Positions 47,732 to 59,020 of a stretch of 64,000 bases of DNA are shown here, piece after piece. The position numbers and the translations under genes were made by a program. The notes beneath the pieces were generated by a model. That model was not told the DNA's origin. It ran no database searches and was given only the letters and a program-made list of their open reading frames with translations. The DNA lies in contig JALJCS010000001.1 of assembly GCA_023055355.1 (NCBI GenBank), positions 49,543,381 to 49,607,380 of the forward strand, given 5' to 3'. Source of the stretch: Agelaius tricolor. Taxonomy: Eukaryota > Chordata > Aves > Passeriformes > Icteridae. Within the stretch, counting starts at the first letter, position 1. Every line of letters begins with the position of its first letter.

Positions 47732-50700
47732 TACCTAATCTCTGGGAACACAACCAAGTCTTAAGCGTCTCTCCAGACTTAACTCTGATGGCTGTTTTTT
47801 TGTAGTAAGCAAAGCCCAGCAGAGCACTGCTGCTAACACCAAGACATGCAGGGACACCTTTTGTGGTACTTTCACAGCCAAGCAGGTTTCAGACCAGTTA
47901 TACAGCTGAGGTAGTTTTGATGCACAGCTGTAACTTGATTTCAAGGAGCTAACTTGCTGCACTGATATTTAGTGTTTAATCACCACCACCTGCTCAGTGC
48001 CGCTGCAAAAGCCAGAGCATCCAAACCCACATCAATGACTGATCACCTTTGAGAAAGGAACCTCCCTCATTTACTCTCTGCCTGGGAAGAGGTACTACAG
48101 CTGAAATCTCACTGTTGCATACATCCCATTTACAAAGGTAAGAGGAAGATTTTCAGCTAGGACTAGTTTTACTAAACTGCTGAAGACAGTTTAGTAGAAG
48201 ACAGGATAAGACTGAGTTTGGATTTCTTCCACAGTGCCATGGCAGCAACCATGTTCTCATAAGGAGCAGAAGCTGGGAGCTGTTTCCTGGACACCTCTGA
48301 CAAATATAATGTCAAGTAAACAGAAACTAAAAACAACTGTTAGAAGTTTCATATCCAATGTATCTACTGGCTGAAAGATCATACTGTGGTTGGAAGTGCA
48401 ATTGTCTCTAAGTCACAGAAATATTCAGCAATGTAAGGCACTGTAATAAGAATGAATATAAAACTGTACCAGTCCATATGAATGTTAATGATAGAAGAAA
48501 TTACAGGAGAATAAGAGAAATAAGTCAAGCTTCAAAATTCAGTAAACCTAGCATCTTTGCTCTAAATGTTCAATTCCCCCGATTTCATTGCCTTGCAACA
48601 TTATCTCACAGCTTGCAATAATTTGCCAATCAATTAAAATATGAAGTGAAGCTATCATGGAAAATGTTTTGGAATTGAACTGAGAGGCTAAAGCAATTCT
48701 AATTTGAGGAGATATTTTCTAAATACATACCAGTAATTGGAACAAAATTGCCTGAAATTAAACTTATGTTGGATATTCTTCACAAATTTGACTTGCTTTA
48801 AGAACAATTACCTTTTTTTTTTACTTTTAATGATAATTATACAACTCTTCTGTAGCTATCATTTCAGCCAAAATAATCACTACATGAACATTGTTTAAAG
48901 AAGAAACACTTATAGTTATATTAACCTGTAAATCTAATTTGCAGTCTCTGCTTTAGGAAACCTGGAAGGTAGAGCCTTATCATATGCAAGTGGTAATTTG
49001 CATTAACCCTGTGGGTCATCAGACTCTTTAACACTTCAGTTCACCAGACATGCCAACAAGAGTGGCTTGAACAGCCTACCAATTTTTATAGCTCCCTCCC
49101 CATGGTTGTTGCCCTTACATACAGCAGTGACTCCTGCAGATTTACTTAAATTAAGTAATTGACAATCAATACAACCTTCAGCTTTATCTGGTTTTAAAGG
49201 TATTTTCTCGCAACTCCTTCTGTATAGGCAGTGTCACTAGCTGGGCCCGCCAAAGAGTGACTTCATTTATTGTATACATTCTGTCCTTCCATCAGTAAGA
49301 AAATACATAGAAGAGGGAAGTGACTGGCATGCACAGCAGCTCTCTAACAATCCTGTCAGCATCAGCAGAGCTGTCACTGCTGATTTATAAGTGTTGGTAG
49401 TTTCACAGCACAGGGTTCCTAGGAAATGGCAAAATGCTGTCCAAAGCAGAGATGAAAACTCTCAACTATCCAACCACATCATCCTGAAACTAAAAACCAG
49501 GAGTAATGAGAGTCCTTGCTCTGTAGTTATTGCATACAAATAGTGGTTCCAAAAGTGGTTCCTGTGTTAGTTCTTTGAATGCAGAGGGAGTGAAACCCTT
49601 ATCCTAGTTAAAAAGCTTATTGGCAGGGATCATCAGCATCTCGAGGGAGCAGAGTATGTGTAACACATCAGCAGGGAGCCAAATGAACACAGTTTCTCCA
49701 AAAAGGATATGGCTTAACTCTGATGCCCACTGAGCAAGCAGGACTCCTATCATAAACATTGCCAATATTTACCAGTCCTATGACTTCTATTACTAAGTAG
49801 AGCTAGCACTAACCAGACAGTGAAAACAAGAACTTTGCTCCAGGCTGTTTATTCACTTGTATCTGTGAAGATGATATATGTGTATGATGAAACCATATGA
49901 AAATCTTGGGACATCTAGCTAATGTTTGGGCTTTACCAGAAAGTATCACATCTGGCTTCCTGGTGAAGGCACTGTGAACAGTACAACAGGAGCACCTGAG
50001 GACTCCAGGTGTTGTGCAGCTCTTGCTTTTCCTGGTACTTCAATTTGGCCTTGTAACATTTTCTGACACCTGCTAGCTGAGGGTGCATGAGATTTGCAGA
50101 CTTCAAAATAATTTTTAAAAATCACATGGGATTCTTGTCTGTACTTATAATGGTAAAAAAACCTCTCTAAAAATTAAAAATGCAATGCATTTTGTATTGA
50201 AACACAGATGACTTCTACTGGCAGTGTGACTAATTGCCACTCTCCGGCAGTTTTGCACTGCTGAGCCAAGGGAATACAAGAGGTGACTTTCTTCCCACTT
50301 TCCTCCCTGAGTTTGCAGAGAAGTAGTACATCTGTCTGTGCAGAGAAAGCACTGTGAAAGCAAGGAGCAACAGTGCTGGGGCCACCTAACCAGAATGAGA
50401 CTGGCAAGCTGCTCTGCTGAAGGCAGGTACTGCTGTCATGGGTAATATTGGCACACTGCAGATCTGGCTGCAGCAGGTCTCTGTTTGAGAACCTCCCTTG
50501 CACAGCCTCTGCTGCCCTTTGGCTGCTTGGGGTTTGACTCCTGAGATGTCAGTACCTGCCAGGCTAAGGTGTTGGAACCCTGGATCTCTGCTTTCCACAG
50601 ACCAACCCTGCTGTGCCCTGCTGGGTACGGGCCTGGGCACACAGACCTTGTGGCACAACCATCACTGCATGTCCCCAGAGCCATGCTGAGTGCTGAAGAG

Positions 50701-51203
50701 CCAAGCATTACCTTGGTCTCAGCAAGGAAGAAGTAAACTCCTTTCAAGCACACAGCTGTCTCCTTGCTGTCTGCTATTGTGTAGAGTACTGGTCCACATT
50801 CATCATCCAGCAGTTTCTCATTTTAACTACAAAGCCTACATATAATTCTTTGACCAACCTGATTGCAAAATGTAATATTTCTGGACTAAAGCATTTTGGC
50901 ATCAGCAGGGTCCCAGTTTTAGGCATCTAGGACAAAACACAGGTAAGAACACATTGCTCATACACAGTAAATAATCAAGAGAAGAAGGTAATGAATGTTC
51001 ACCAAATACAACCTGGCAACTCAGCCATTCTTCCTCTTTGTTCTCTTTTAACTAATCAAAAAATTTCTTCTACCCACATTTGAGCACATATCTAATACAA
51101 AATCTAGCATAATATCTATGTGAGAAATCCTTGAATAACAGGTTTTATAAATTAAGAGGCTGACCTAGCCTTACCTGCATCTGTCCCACAAGAGCAGGTG
51201 GGG

Positions 51204-51265
51204 AATGCAGAATAATAATTAATAATATTAATAATATTAATAATAATTAATGCAGAATAATAATT
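51204..51265. repeat. (AAT)n microsatellite between 17-bp direct repeats
   Basis: A 17-base sequence (AATGCAGAATAATAATT) at 51204-51220 recurs exactly at 51249-51265. The bases between them are AAT and ATTAAT units. The layout is typical of slippage or unequal exchange around a microsatellite. Confidence 0.9.
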
Positions 51266-52612
51266 CCAGCCCTAAATTTTAAACTGAGGAGGTTTTTTAA
51301 GCTACAGAGAAAATAATTCACATAAAATGAGAAGTCTTTACTTATACAATGGAGCATGCAGTGATACTCCTTTTAAACCCTATTGCTTTTGAAAAAAACA
51401 CATACAAAAGTGCATTGGCATCCATTAATCCTGCAGGGCAGCTAGTTTGAACAGCATGGAACAACTGGTTAAACCTAATAGGAGGATCTACTGCTCTGGA
51501 AAAGACTGAGATGTTTTTTTCCCAAGCTCTAGTACATACTTCCAGCTCCAGAGTGACCAGAATAGTGTGCTTCAAGTTCTCAGACCAGTGGGGTCTGCTG
51601 GGCCTCATCTGGTTCCTTGCATGTACTTCTGGCTCCTGAGCTCCTGCACAGCATGAAACAGACACAGCAAACAAACTCATCCCAGAGCTTTTGAAAATAT
51701 TAAACCAGCACTTTATTCCAGCTTTAGAATAGATCACAAGATCAGTCTTTCCCAGTTTAGAGTATTTCTGTAGCATTTTTGATACATCTGAGGCTTTGCT
51801 GGTCTCTACCCTAGGAGGAGTGAAGAAACACTAAAAAGCCCCTGGGATGTTTTACATCCTCATGGATGTGAAAACACTACAATGCAAATATTTTTCTGCA
51901 ATGTATGTCAGATGTAGTTTACATGATGATAGGGGTGACACGTTTTCTTGGAGCTTTTTTCAGATTAACTCTGTAATTTTTATTCATCTCTTCACCAACA
52001 GAAATATGCAATTTACATTTATGGACTTCAAGTGCAAAATGAAATGGTATCTTTATGTTATACACATGTCATTTGTATCTTCCAGCTAACAAGTTTTACT
52101 TGATTAGGCTATATTCAATGAATCTAGATCAGTGGAATTTAAACTTGTCAAATTAAAATTATAATCCATGAAGGTCTTTCTCTTCAGTGCTGTCTTGTAA
52201 CCTCATCTTTAGGAGCATGTTTAAGCAACCCTCAGGAGAATAACAATTAAAGATAAAAGATAACCAAATCCATCACCAAACTTCTCAAAATTAAGGGCCA
52301 GCTTTAAGCAGCTGAAGCCATGTTACAGTGAGCATTGCTGGTGGGAAACCCTTGGCACACAGGGGACTGCAGGGCCAGCATGGTGGAAAAATCATCTGAC
52401 ATTTGCTGAGAAAGGCAGAAGGTTTGCCATCTCTGAGGTGTGCTCTAATAGGAGTTTTGAACCAAGGTGTGCTTTCCCAGACATCAAAACTAGGATGTTT
52501 ATACACCTCTCCTCTGCCTCAGTCACTGCAGGGATTCAGCTTTACTCTACAGCTCAGCCAGCAGCTCTCCCTTCCCTCAGAAAACAACAAAGTTGTGCCA
52601 GGAGCACACAGG
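51266..52612. other. Non-coding sequence
   Basis: A minus-strand frame of 144 codons lies at 51342-51776. It carries no motif I recognise, and its length is within chance expectation for this window. No repeat family was identified before 52613. Confidence 0.5.
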
Positions 52613-52925
52613 TGTCATGGTTTAGGAATTGTATTCTCCAATTCAGTACCCCCACTAGCCCCACTGCTTGTTCCAGTTGGTAGTACAAAAGGTCATGGGT
52701 TGAGCTAGGACAATGTTCTGGGAGCACCAATGAGAAAAGAAAATGGACAGTATCAATATTAATAAGAGAAGGAACACCCTTCTCCCTGGAAGCTACAGTG
52801 AGTCCCCTTCCCCTTGCATAGCAATGGGTGAGATCATACCAAAAAAACTCTGGGTCCTGGCCACACCCCCAATGTCAGGTCCTCTCCTGGCTACTGCAAA
52901 AAAATTTAACCCTTTGTTACAAAAA
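52613..52925 (+). mobile_element. Possible avian endogenous-retrovirus LTR remnant
   Basis: It starts with TGTCATGGTTTAGGAATTG and then CTCCAATTCAGTACCCCC. This opening resembles songbird ERV LTRs I remember, many of which begin TGTCATGGTTT. Further in, CTCCCTGGAAGCTACAG and CCAATGTCAGGTCCTCTCC continue the resemblance. No TATA box or clear polyadenylation signal was found, and the right end is uncertain. No retroviral coding sequence adjoins. It could instead be part of an internal noncoding region of such an element. Confidence 0.45.
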
Positions 52926-53127
52926 AAAATAAAATTGTTAGAGAAGAGCAAAGACAGGAGCAGTACTGCAAGCAGAGAAGAGCTATTGAGGTTCAAACAA
53001 GCCCTGAGTGAGGGCAGCTGAGCTGAGCCCAGCTGGGATGGCTCAGCTATTGCCCAGCTGTGTCTGCTGGAGCAGCAATCAGGCTTCACTTTGCTCTTTC
53101 TCTGCTCTGGTTCCTACAGAAGCATCC

Positions 53128-53195
53128 CCTCTGAGGGGGGGGTTGATAGGGGCTGTAAGGTGGGCCTCTGCCCTACTGTGGGATGGGGAGGGTGA
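53128..53195 (+). other. G-run cluster (quadruplex candidate)
   Basis: G runs at 53135-53142, 53149-53152, 53162-53164, 53180-53182, 53185-53188 and 53190-53192 could support a G-quadruplex on the plus strand. The loop before the last three runs is long. The surroundings (52990-53340) are GC-richer than average. Confidence 0.45.
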
Positions 53196-53339
53196 TGGCC
53201 ATGGAGTCTGAAGGACTCTGGGGGAAGATTGAGGGAACAGCCCAGTCTGGAATGGGATCAGGAGGGATTGCAAGAGAAGAGAGAGGTTGTGTCCCTGTGG
53301 CAGTGATTCTTCCCTTCACCTTCAAGAGAGAGAAGGTAA

Positions 53340-54791
53340 GTACTGCCTGCTACTATGGCCCTTATTTAAAACATTCAAGTTAAAGCTGAAAAATAATCTT
53401 CTCTGGCTGCAGTAAATTCGTGTTGTTTGTCACTATGGCTGTTGGTACTTTGTACTTTTGGATGCCAGCACTAACGATTTGCAAGGTTCATTAATGTAGA
53501 AGAGGGCTCTGTTTTTGATAGCTGCCTGATCTCTCACAGGATGAAGTTACAAAAGTAGATAATAAACTGTTGGGGGATCCAGAGATTTTCTGCTGCTGCA
53601 GGGCAAAAACTGATTCCTTTCAGGCTTTACTAGCAATAGAGATAGACTAAATAGGCTGTACTCAGATCAAATCATGTTAGATTTATAGCTAGGAGTTGGG
53701 ATTTGATAACAAATCAAGTGTTTTAGGAATATTGTATTTTTCTCAAAAACTTCCCAGCAGACCCAAATCAAAAACCCTCTGGCTTGAAATAAAGAGGTGG
53801 TAAGAGCTGCTCCTCTGAGTCTGACGTTCTTGAAAACAAAGCCACACTGGGAGCACTCATAGCTGTGAACTTTTAATGGTGTGAAAGCCAAGAGACAGTC
53901 TCTAATTTACAGTACTGTAGCAATCAGGTCTGAACCCTCTTAAAATTCCCGTGACAGTCAAAGAGTGCTGGGTTTTGGCTCCTTTCCATTGTGAATGTGG
54001 ATATTTGCAGTGCAGATACTTCAGTGACAGTTCTCAGTTTGCACTAGAGCGGCTGGGGAGTAGCCTTTTCAGTGGACACTTAGTGGTTTTATTATCTTTA
54101 TTTAAAAGAGCTGCAGCTCACAACTGGCAAATCTGGCAATGCCTGAGGCTTAACCTGATACTAATTTTCCCAGTAGCACAGCAGGAGTGCAACTTAAAGA
54201 ACCTTTTCTTACAGTTTTTTACTGAGCGGTCTTCTGGGGTTTGGCTTGTTTTTGGACAACCAGGGAGAAGAGTAGGAGGAACTCAGGGTTGCTTGTGACT
54301 TAAAATGGAATAATTTTTAAGGTGCTTTACAACACCTTTGGAAAGCAACAATTCTGTGTGCATGGTGCTGTTATTTCCCCCTAGCCATTTCAATAGAATT
54401 CATTGAGCTGTATCTGAGGCAGGGTGCTTAGACAGGGCCCAGATGAGCCTTTGCAAAGGAAGATTTTCTGCTGAAGAGTTGTCTGATGCTGTGGGGCCCA
54501 GGTGAAAAGGAGACCCTCAAGCTACTCAGTTTTGTCCAGCTGAGCTGGGCATTGCACGAGGCTGCTGACATCCCCAGGCTTTGGTCTGGTACTGCCTTGA
54601 GATGCCTCCCTCCCTCCTGGGAGTGAGTGTCCATATGGCAGTGATCTGGCTTCCTGGAAGAGAAACTGCTTGACTGAACAGTAAACCAGTAAACTGGCAA
54701 TGTAGAGGTTGGAGTAGGAATTGAGGCTTTTATTCAGATTTTATACTTTCATATCTTGCTTATAGAGACTCTCAAAAACTGAAAGCATTTT
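53340..54791. other. Non-coding sequence
   Basis: No gene. A minus-strand frame at 53667-53891 contains a half zinc-finger-like snippet (see findings). A plus-strand frame of 115 codons at 53951-54298 has no recognised feature. Confidence 0.5.
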
Positions 54792-54872
54792 AGTTTGGTT
54801 GGTGGTTTTTTGGGGTTTTTTTTTGTGGTTTTTTTTTGTTTGTTTGTTTGGTTGGTTTTTTTTGGTTTTTGT
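54792..54872. repeat. T/G-rich tract (GTTT/GGTT)
   Basis: T-rich sequence with GGTT, GTGG and a (GTTT)n stretch near 54838-54850. On the minus strand it encodes a spurious Lys/Asn/Pro/Thr-rich peptide. Confidence 0.9.
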
Positions 54873-55493
54873 ACTGCCATCCCTCTTATGTAGTCCTGAA
54901 TCATTTCCAGAGGAGTGACTGGGCCCAGGAGCTCTGCCTGCACCTGGAATGGCTAATGGAAAAGTGGCTGGAAGAGTGTGCCTCACTGTCACTAGTGGTG
55001 AATTATGTCTGTGTGACATAGTGAGCCACCAGCTGGGTGGCTGTGCAGTACAAAGGGAAAAATAAATCTGAATTAAGCTCTCCATGCCAAATACAAATGG
55101 GTCTATGAAAATTATACCAGCAATTTTGTAACTTTGGCAACTGGCACTCTTGGATACTGCTTCCTTCCCAGCAGACACTGATGTTCAGGATCTGCTCTAG
55201 TGAAAAGGAAGGCAAAGACTTTCCATGAGTAAAGAGTAAGAAAGATAAGGGCTGAAAAGCTGTTGTTTCTGGCTCTGTGAAGTCAGGAAGGTAAGGTGAA
55301 GGAGACTTATTAGAAAGCTGGTGCAGTAATTTAAATAGCTGGAGAAAGGGCTTCCTGCCTCTTTCTAGGAAGCACTTCATTGACCAATGTGATTTTTTTC
55401 ATACTTCACTATTTTTTAACTGTGTACAAAGGCTTATTTGTAGCATAAAGCCTTCCATAGTCTAAACAGAAGAGCTTTTAATCTTGAGACACT
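54873..55493. other. Non-coding sequence
   Basis: Nothing recognised. Minus-strand frames of about 125-145 codons overlap here. One of them owes part of its length to the low-complexity tract. Confidence 0.5.
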
Positions 55494-55900
55494 TTCACAG
55501 ACTTGTGGAGTGGTTGAGGTTGGACTTCTGGAGGTCATCTTATCCAACACCCCCTGCCCACACAAGCAGTCCCACCCAGATCGTGTACAGCTTTTAATAT
55601 CTCCAGGGATGGAGACATCACAACCTTTTTGGGCAGCCTCTGCCAGCACTTGGAGACTCTCATAATAAGGAAATTTTTCCTGATCTTCTGAGGGAATTGC
55701 CTGTGTTTCAGCTTGTGCCCATTGATCTTTGTGTTGCCAGAGCATCAGTGAAAACAACCTGGCTCTGTCCTTTTGGACCCTCCCATCAGGTATTTATATA
55801 CATTGGTGCCTTTCTCCTCAAGGCTGAACAATTCCAGCCTCTCTCAGGGTTTCCTTGTAGGAGAGATGTTTCAGTCCTTTAATTATCTTGGTGTTTCTCA
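55494..55900 (-). mobile_element. CR1 LINE fragment
   Basis: The plus strand reads as the reverse complement of the CR1 3' region. Key words in order are GAGGTTGGACTTCTGGAGGT, CCAACACCCCCTGCCC, ATCTCCAGGGATGGAGAC, AATTTTTCCTGATCT, TTGCCTGTGTTTCAGCTTGT, AACCTGGCTCTGTC, AAGGCTGAACAATTCCAGCC and AGTCCTTTAATTATCTTGG. It is more diverged and longer than the copy at 30562, which suggests a different and probably older CR1 subfamily. The element is on the minus strand, 5'-truncated and non-functional. Short frames on both strands across it are debris. Confidence 0.9.
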
Positions 55901-58764
55901 GTAATGCGCAGTTAGAAAAGCCACCATGGATGGCAACCCCAGCATCTGAATCAGTTTATGTGTGTGAGACACACAAACTAGTGAACAGTTATAAGAGCTT
56001 TAAATCAATGCAGACAAGAAGAGATTGTTTAGTGGATAGTAGCAGACTCTTGACTGAAGTGGGATTCATTTTTTGCTATGAATATCTGAACTCTTCATAC
56101 TTTGCATTTGATAAATTTTTGGTTTAGATTTTGTTTTTTGAACGAAGTGACTTTTCCCAGAAGTTGTTTCTATTAAAAAAGAATGTCTGATGGTTGTTGA
56201 TGTTTAGAGTGATGATTGTTTTGTCATATAAATGTAGTTTGTATTTATATATTTTAATGGCATAAGGAACCTTATGAAAATGGGCTGTAGGAAAATAGCT
56301 AGTAGAAAATTTTGCTAAATTTAGCAAAGTCTTAAATCATTATCATTCATTTCTTTAAGTTGCTTGGTTAAGCCTTTACCCAGTTACCCTTTATGATTAA
56401 ATGCTTACCCTTGAAATATTCTGTAAATGCTTTGACACAGATTGCTAACCCTGGACAACAGGGTCCATTGTCATTGGGATAAGAATAAAAATCTCTCAGA
56501 AAGACAGAGGTCATAATTACTGTTAAACATCCTTCTGCAGGTGCAGCCTAAGAAAAAAAAAGTGGAAATATAAAGTTTCTGAGATTAATTCCTTAAGAAA
56601 ATCTTTTAAGTGTCACCAATTTTGGAGAAAACTACCACTGAGAAGGGGATCATTAACAGGTATAAACAGAACTTTTACAAAAGATAGGGCAAGGTGTCTA
56701 AAAAGCTGAGGGCTAAAGCATTCCACAAGCAGGATTAGTACTGCATTCTTTAGATTTTTCTTTGTTCAACCTTTTTCTTTTCCTGACATGAACATATCTA
56801 TACTGCGATATGAATCTTAAATTCTATATGCTGGCTGCCTTCTGGCAAAGGTAGCGTGTTTGAGAACCACAGTTTTAGAGTCTGGGCCCTACATTTCTGA
56901 TTATTTAATCTTGTAGGTATAGTTCTTGGTGTGGGTTTTTTGTATGTTTGGTTGTTTTGGGTTTTTTTTTAATATTACTTCCTTACAAAGGGTTTAAGTT
57001 GAGAAATTCAATACCGAAGAAATTAATTTGCCATTTGGAAGTGCCCTTACAGAAAACCTGTAGCCACAGAAGGCAAGTTCTTAGTGCCAAAGCAGCCAGG
57101 ACCCATAGCTAGACTGTAGGTCTGCTTTTAGAGTCCTTGCAGAAAAAGCATCTCTGAGAAGTCTGTCCCTCTAATGCCATATCAATGCCATTGAGTTATC
57201 TTAAATTCAACTCGACTTTTTTTTCTCTTGGAGATCCTAGTTTTTTTCTTATCTGCTGACAACAAGGCAAATTTCTGGCCTAGAATGTATTTAACTACTC
57301 ACTGGCAATCTTGCTTCTTGAAATTTGGCTTTTGCTGACACCTTTGCAGATACATTCATTTTAAATCTGCTTAAGCCTATTGCAAATGTCATAGGAAGAC
57401 AGTGGGTTGGCAAATCTATTCCTTGGCTCTGTCTAAAGGTATGTGCAGTATAATATAGTGCTGGTGAAATACCAGAGGGAAGGAGCGGGGGTCGTTCCAA
57501 GGCACACACTTGGACTGACACAGAGTGAATGTGTTCTGCCCTTTGTGCACTGCAGGAGAGATGAAGTGGAAAGAGCTGCCCACATTTTTTGGTCTTGGGA
57601 GAGAAGCATAGCAGTAAGAAAATGTCTAGAAAACTCATTATATCAGTGCATATTGAAATGCCTTGCTGTAATTCTAAAATGAGTAGTTTATCAGCTGTAC
57701 AAACATGTTTATTAAATTTGCCTCCACCGTGCCAAATCAAGGTGTTTGGGGAACTGAAAGGGCAATTAATTCCATTATAGACCCTGTGCTTGTATGTATG
57801 GTTTGTGATAACACAGAAGTGTTTTTTACAAGTCCATGCTCACAGAGACATAAATACTGATTGTACTGACTTTTTTCTATTTGTATTGCAGTAACTCGGG
57901 GATAAATTTTTAATGCAGATTCAGTTCCTATATGGCACTCTAAATACTAAGCTGAAGGCTAAACATAAACATTTGCAATCTTCAATCAAGAAACCTCAGT
58001 GGTGATGTGGGAATAGGTAATTGGCCAAATTATTTACTGACTTTGATATGAATGCTCATTCGATGCTTGCTTCCCTGGAGCTAAAGCAGGAGATAATAGC
58101 CCCAGCCTCCAGTCTCTGCTCTTTCTCAAGCTCTGAGATAAGAGCACATTTTTAAGGTGATTATGACTTAATTACCGCCATTATGCTGCTAATACCCACC
58201 AGATAAACACAGCTTTCCTTTTTGAGTGCTGCTGAAACAGAATATTAAGTGGCCCCAGGTTGGGGATGGGGAGCCTAAATTGGGAAATCTTCATTCTTGC
58301 CTTGCTCCTTGGTGGGGAAGACAAGACCTTGGAGTACCTGATGGGGTGGGAGCCTTCAGGAGTCAGGAACACCTCTCCTGGGAGGGGAGACTGCCCTTGA
58401 TAGGGAGGAGTGGGGCCCAGGGAGATGCCAAGCCAGATGGTGTGGGAGCCAGCTCTGATTTCTTTTTCTTTGCATTTTATTTTTCATAAATGTTTTTTTA
58501 AATTTTCATCGGTATAATCCTGTTCTTTTATCCACAGTTGTCTCCAGTGTGTGTATATATAAAAAAGTATAATATACCATATGTATGTATTTATATAACT
58601 AAAATAATGCCATGTTATCTTTGGTGTTGCTACTTGAGGCACTTCTCATTGGAAGGGCAGTCCTCAGGACTGACTTTACATCTGCTTCATTACAGCATTA
58701 ATTGTAGGGGGATAAAATATAAGTAAATAAAGCTAGTATAGAAAGTAATTTTACCCCCTAAGGA
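55901..58764. other. Non-coding sequence with enhancer-like and G-rich patches
   Basis: No gene. A GT-rich tract lies at about 56930-56965. A minus-strand frame of 149 codons at 57291-57740 shows no domain. An AT-rich unique stretch at 58005-58215 looks like conserved noncoding sequence (see findings). The next 200 bases (58250-58455) are rich in GGGG runs, with the word GATGGGGTGGGAGCC recurring in diverged form at 58436-58450. Confidence 0.45.
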
Positions 58765-59020
58765 GTTGCAGCTGGGTTAATTACTAAAGATTAGGAGCAG
58801 GCCCGATGTTAACAGGCCACAGCTGTAGCCAATGAGAAGAAGAGTGCTAGAAAAGAGTGGATTGGTTGGCTGAGAGGAACTGGAGTCAATTGGCTGCTGT
58901 GAGGACCTGGAAGAGTCAGAGCTTAGAGGAGCTCCCTATGGGAAATAAAGGAGGTACAAAACTCGAGTAATATGGAACCTTTGCAATGGAAGGACAATAG
59001 AACCTTTGTAATGAAATGAC
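58765..59020 (+). mobile_element. Solitary avian endogenous-retrovirus LTR
   Basis: The order of elements is that of an LTR. There is a GCCAATGAG CCAAT box (58827-58835), a decayed TATA position reading GCTAGAAAAGAG (58847-58858), and an AATAAA polyadenylation signal (58944-58949). A tail with AACTCGAGTAATATGG and GGAACCTTTG follows. I remember near-identical sequence (caggccacagctgtagcc, ggctgagaggaactgg) from bird LTRs, with TATAAAAG where this copy has TAGAAAAG. No primer-binding site or retroviral coding sequence follows, so it is treated as a solo LTR. The exact ends were not fixed, because TG...CA limits and a target duplication could not be matched. Confidence 0.6.
58944..58949 (+). 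promoter_or_regulatory. AATAAA polyadenylation signal of the LTR
   Basis: An AATAAA about 95 bases downstream of the decayed TATA position, as expected for the R region of an LTR. Confidence 0.45.

Larger units (their letters stand above)
44307..51203. other. Non-coding sequence
   Basis: No gene. It contains A-runs at 45019-45034 and 47716-47731, a (TA)n tract at 46426-46441, and GC-richer patches at about 46800-47060 and 50340-50710. The patches have frames of up to about 109 codons with no known domain. The segment at about 48560-48930 is AT-rich unique sequence with many homeodomain-like words (see findings). Confidence 0.5.

Noticed and set aside
51342..51776. 144-codon minus frame
   Set aside because: No recognisable family, and chance frames of this size are expected in 64 kb.
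54741..55178. 145-codon minus frame rich in Lys/Asn/Pro
   Set aside because: A large part is the translation of a T/G-rich low-complexity tract. The rest has no domain.
57291..57740. 149-codon minus frame
   Set aside because: No domain, signal or neighbour context. Overlapping frames on the other strand are equally open.
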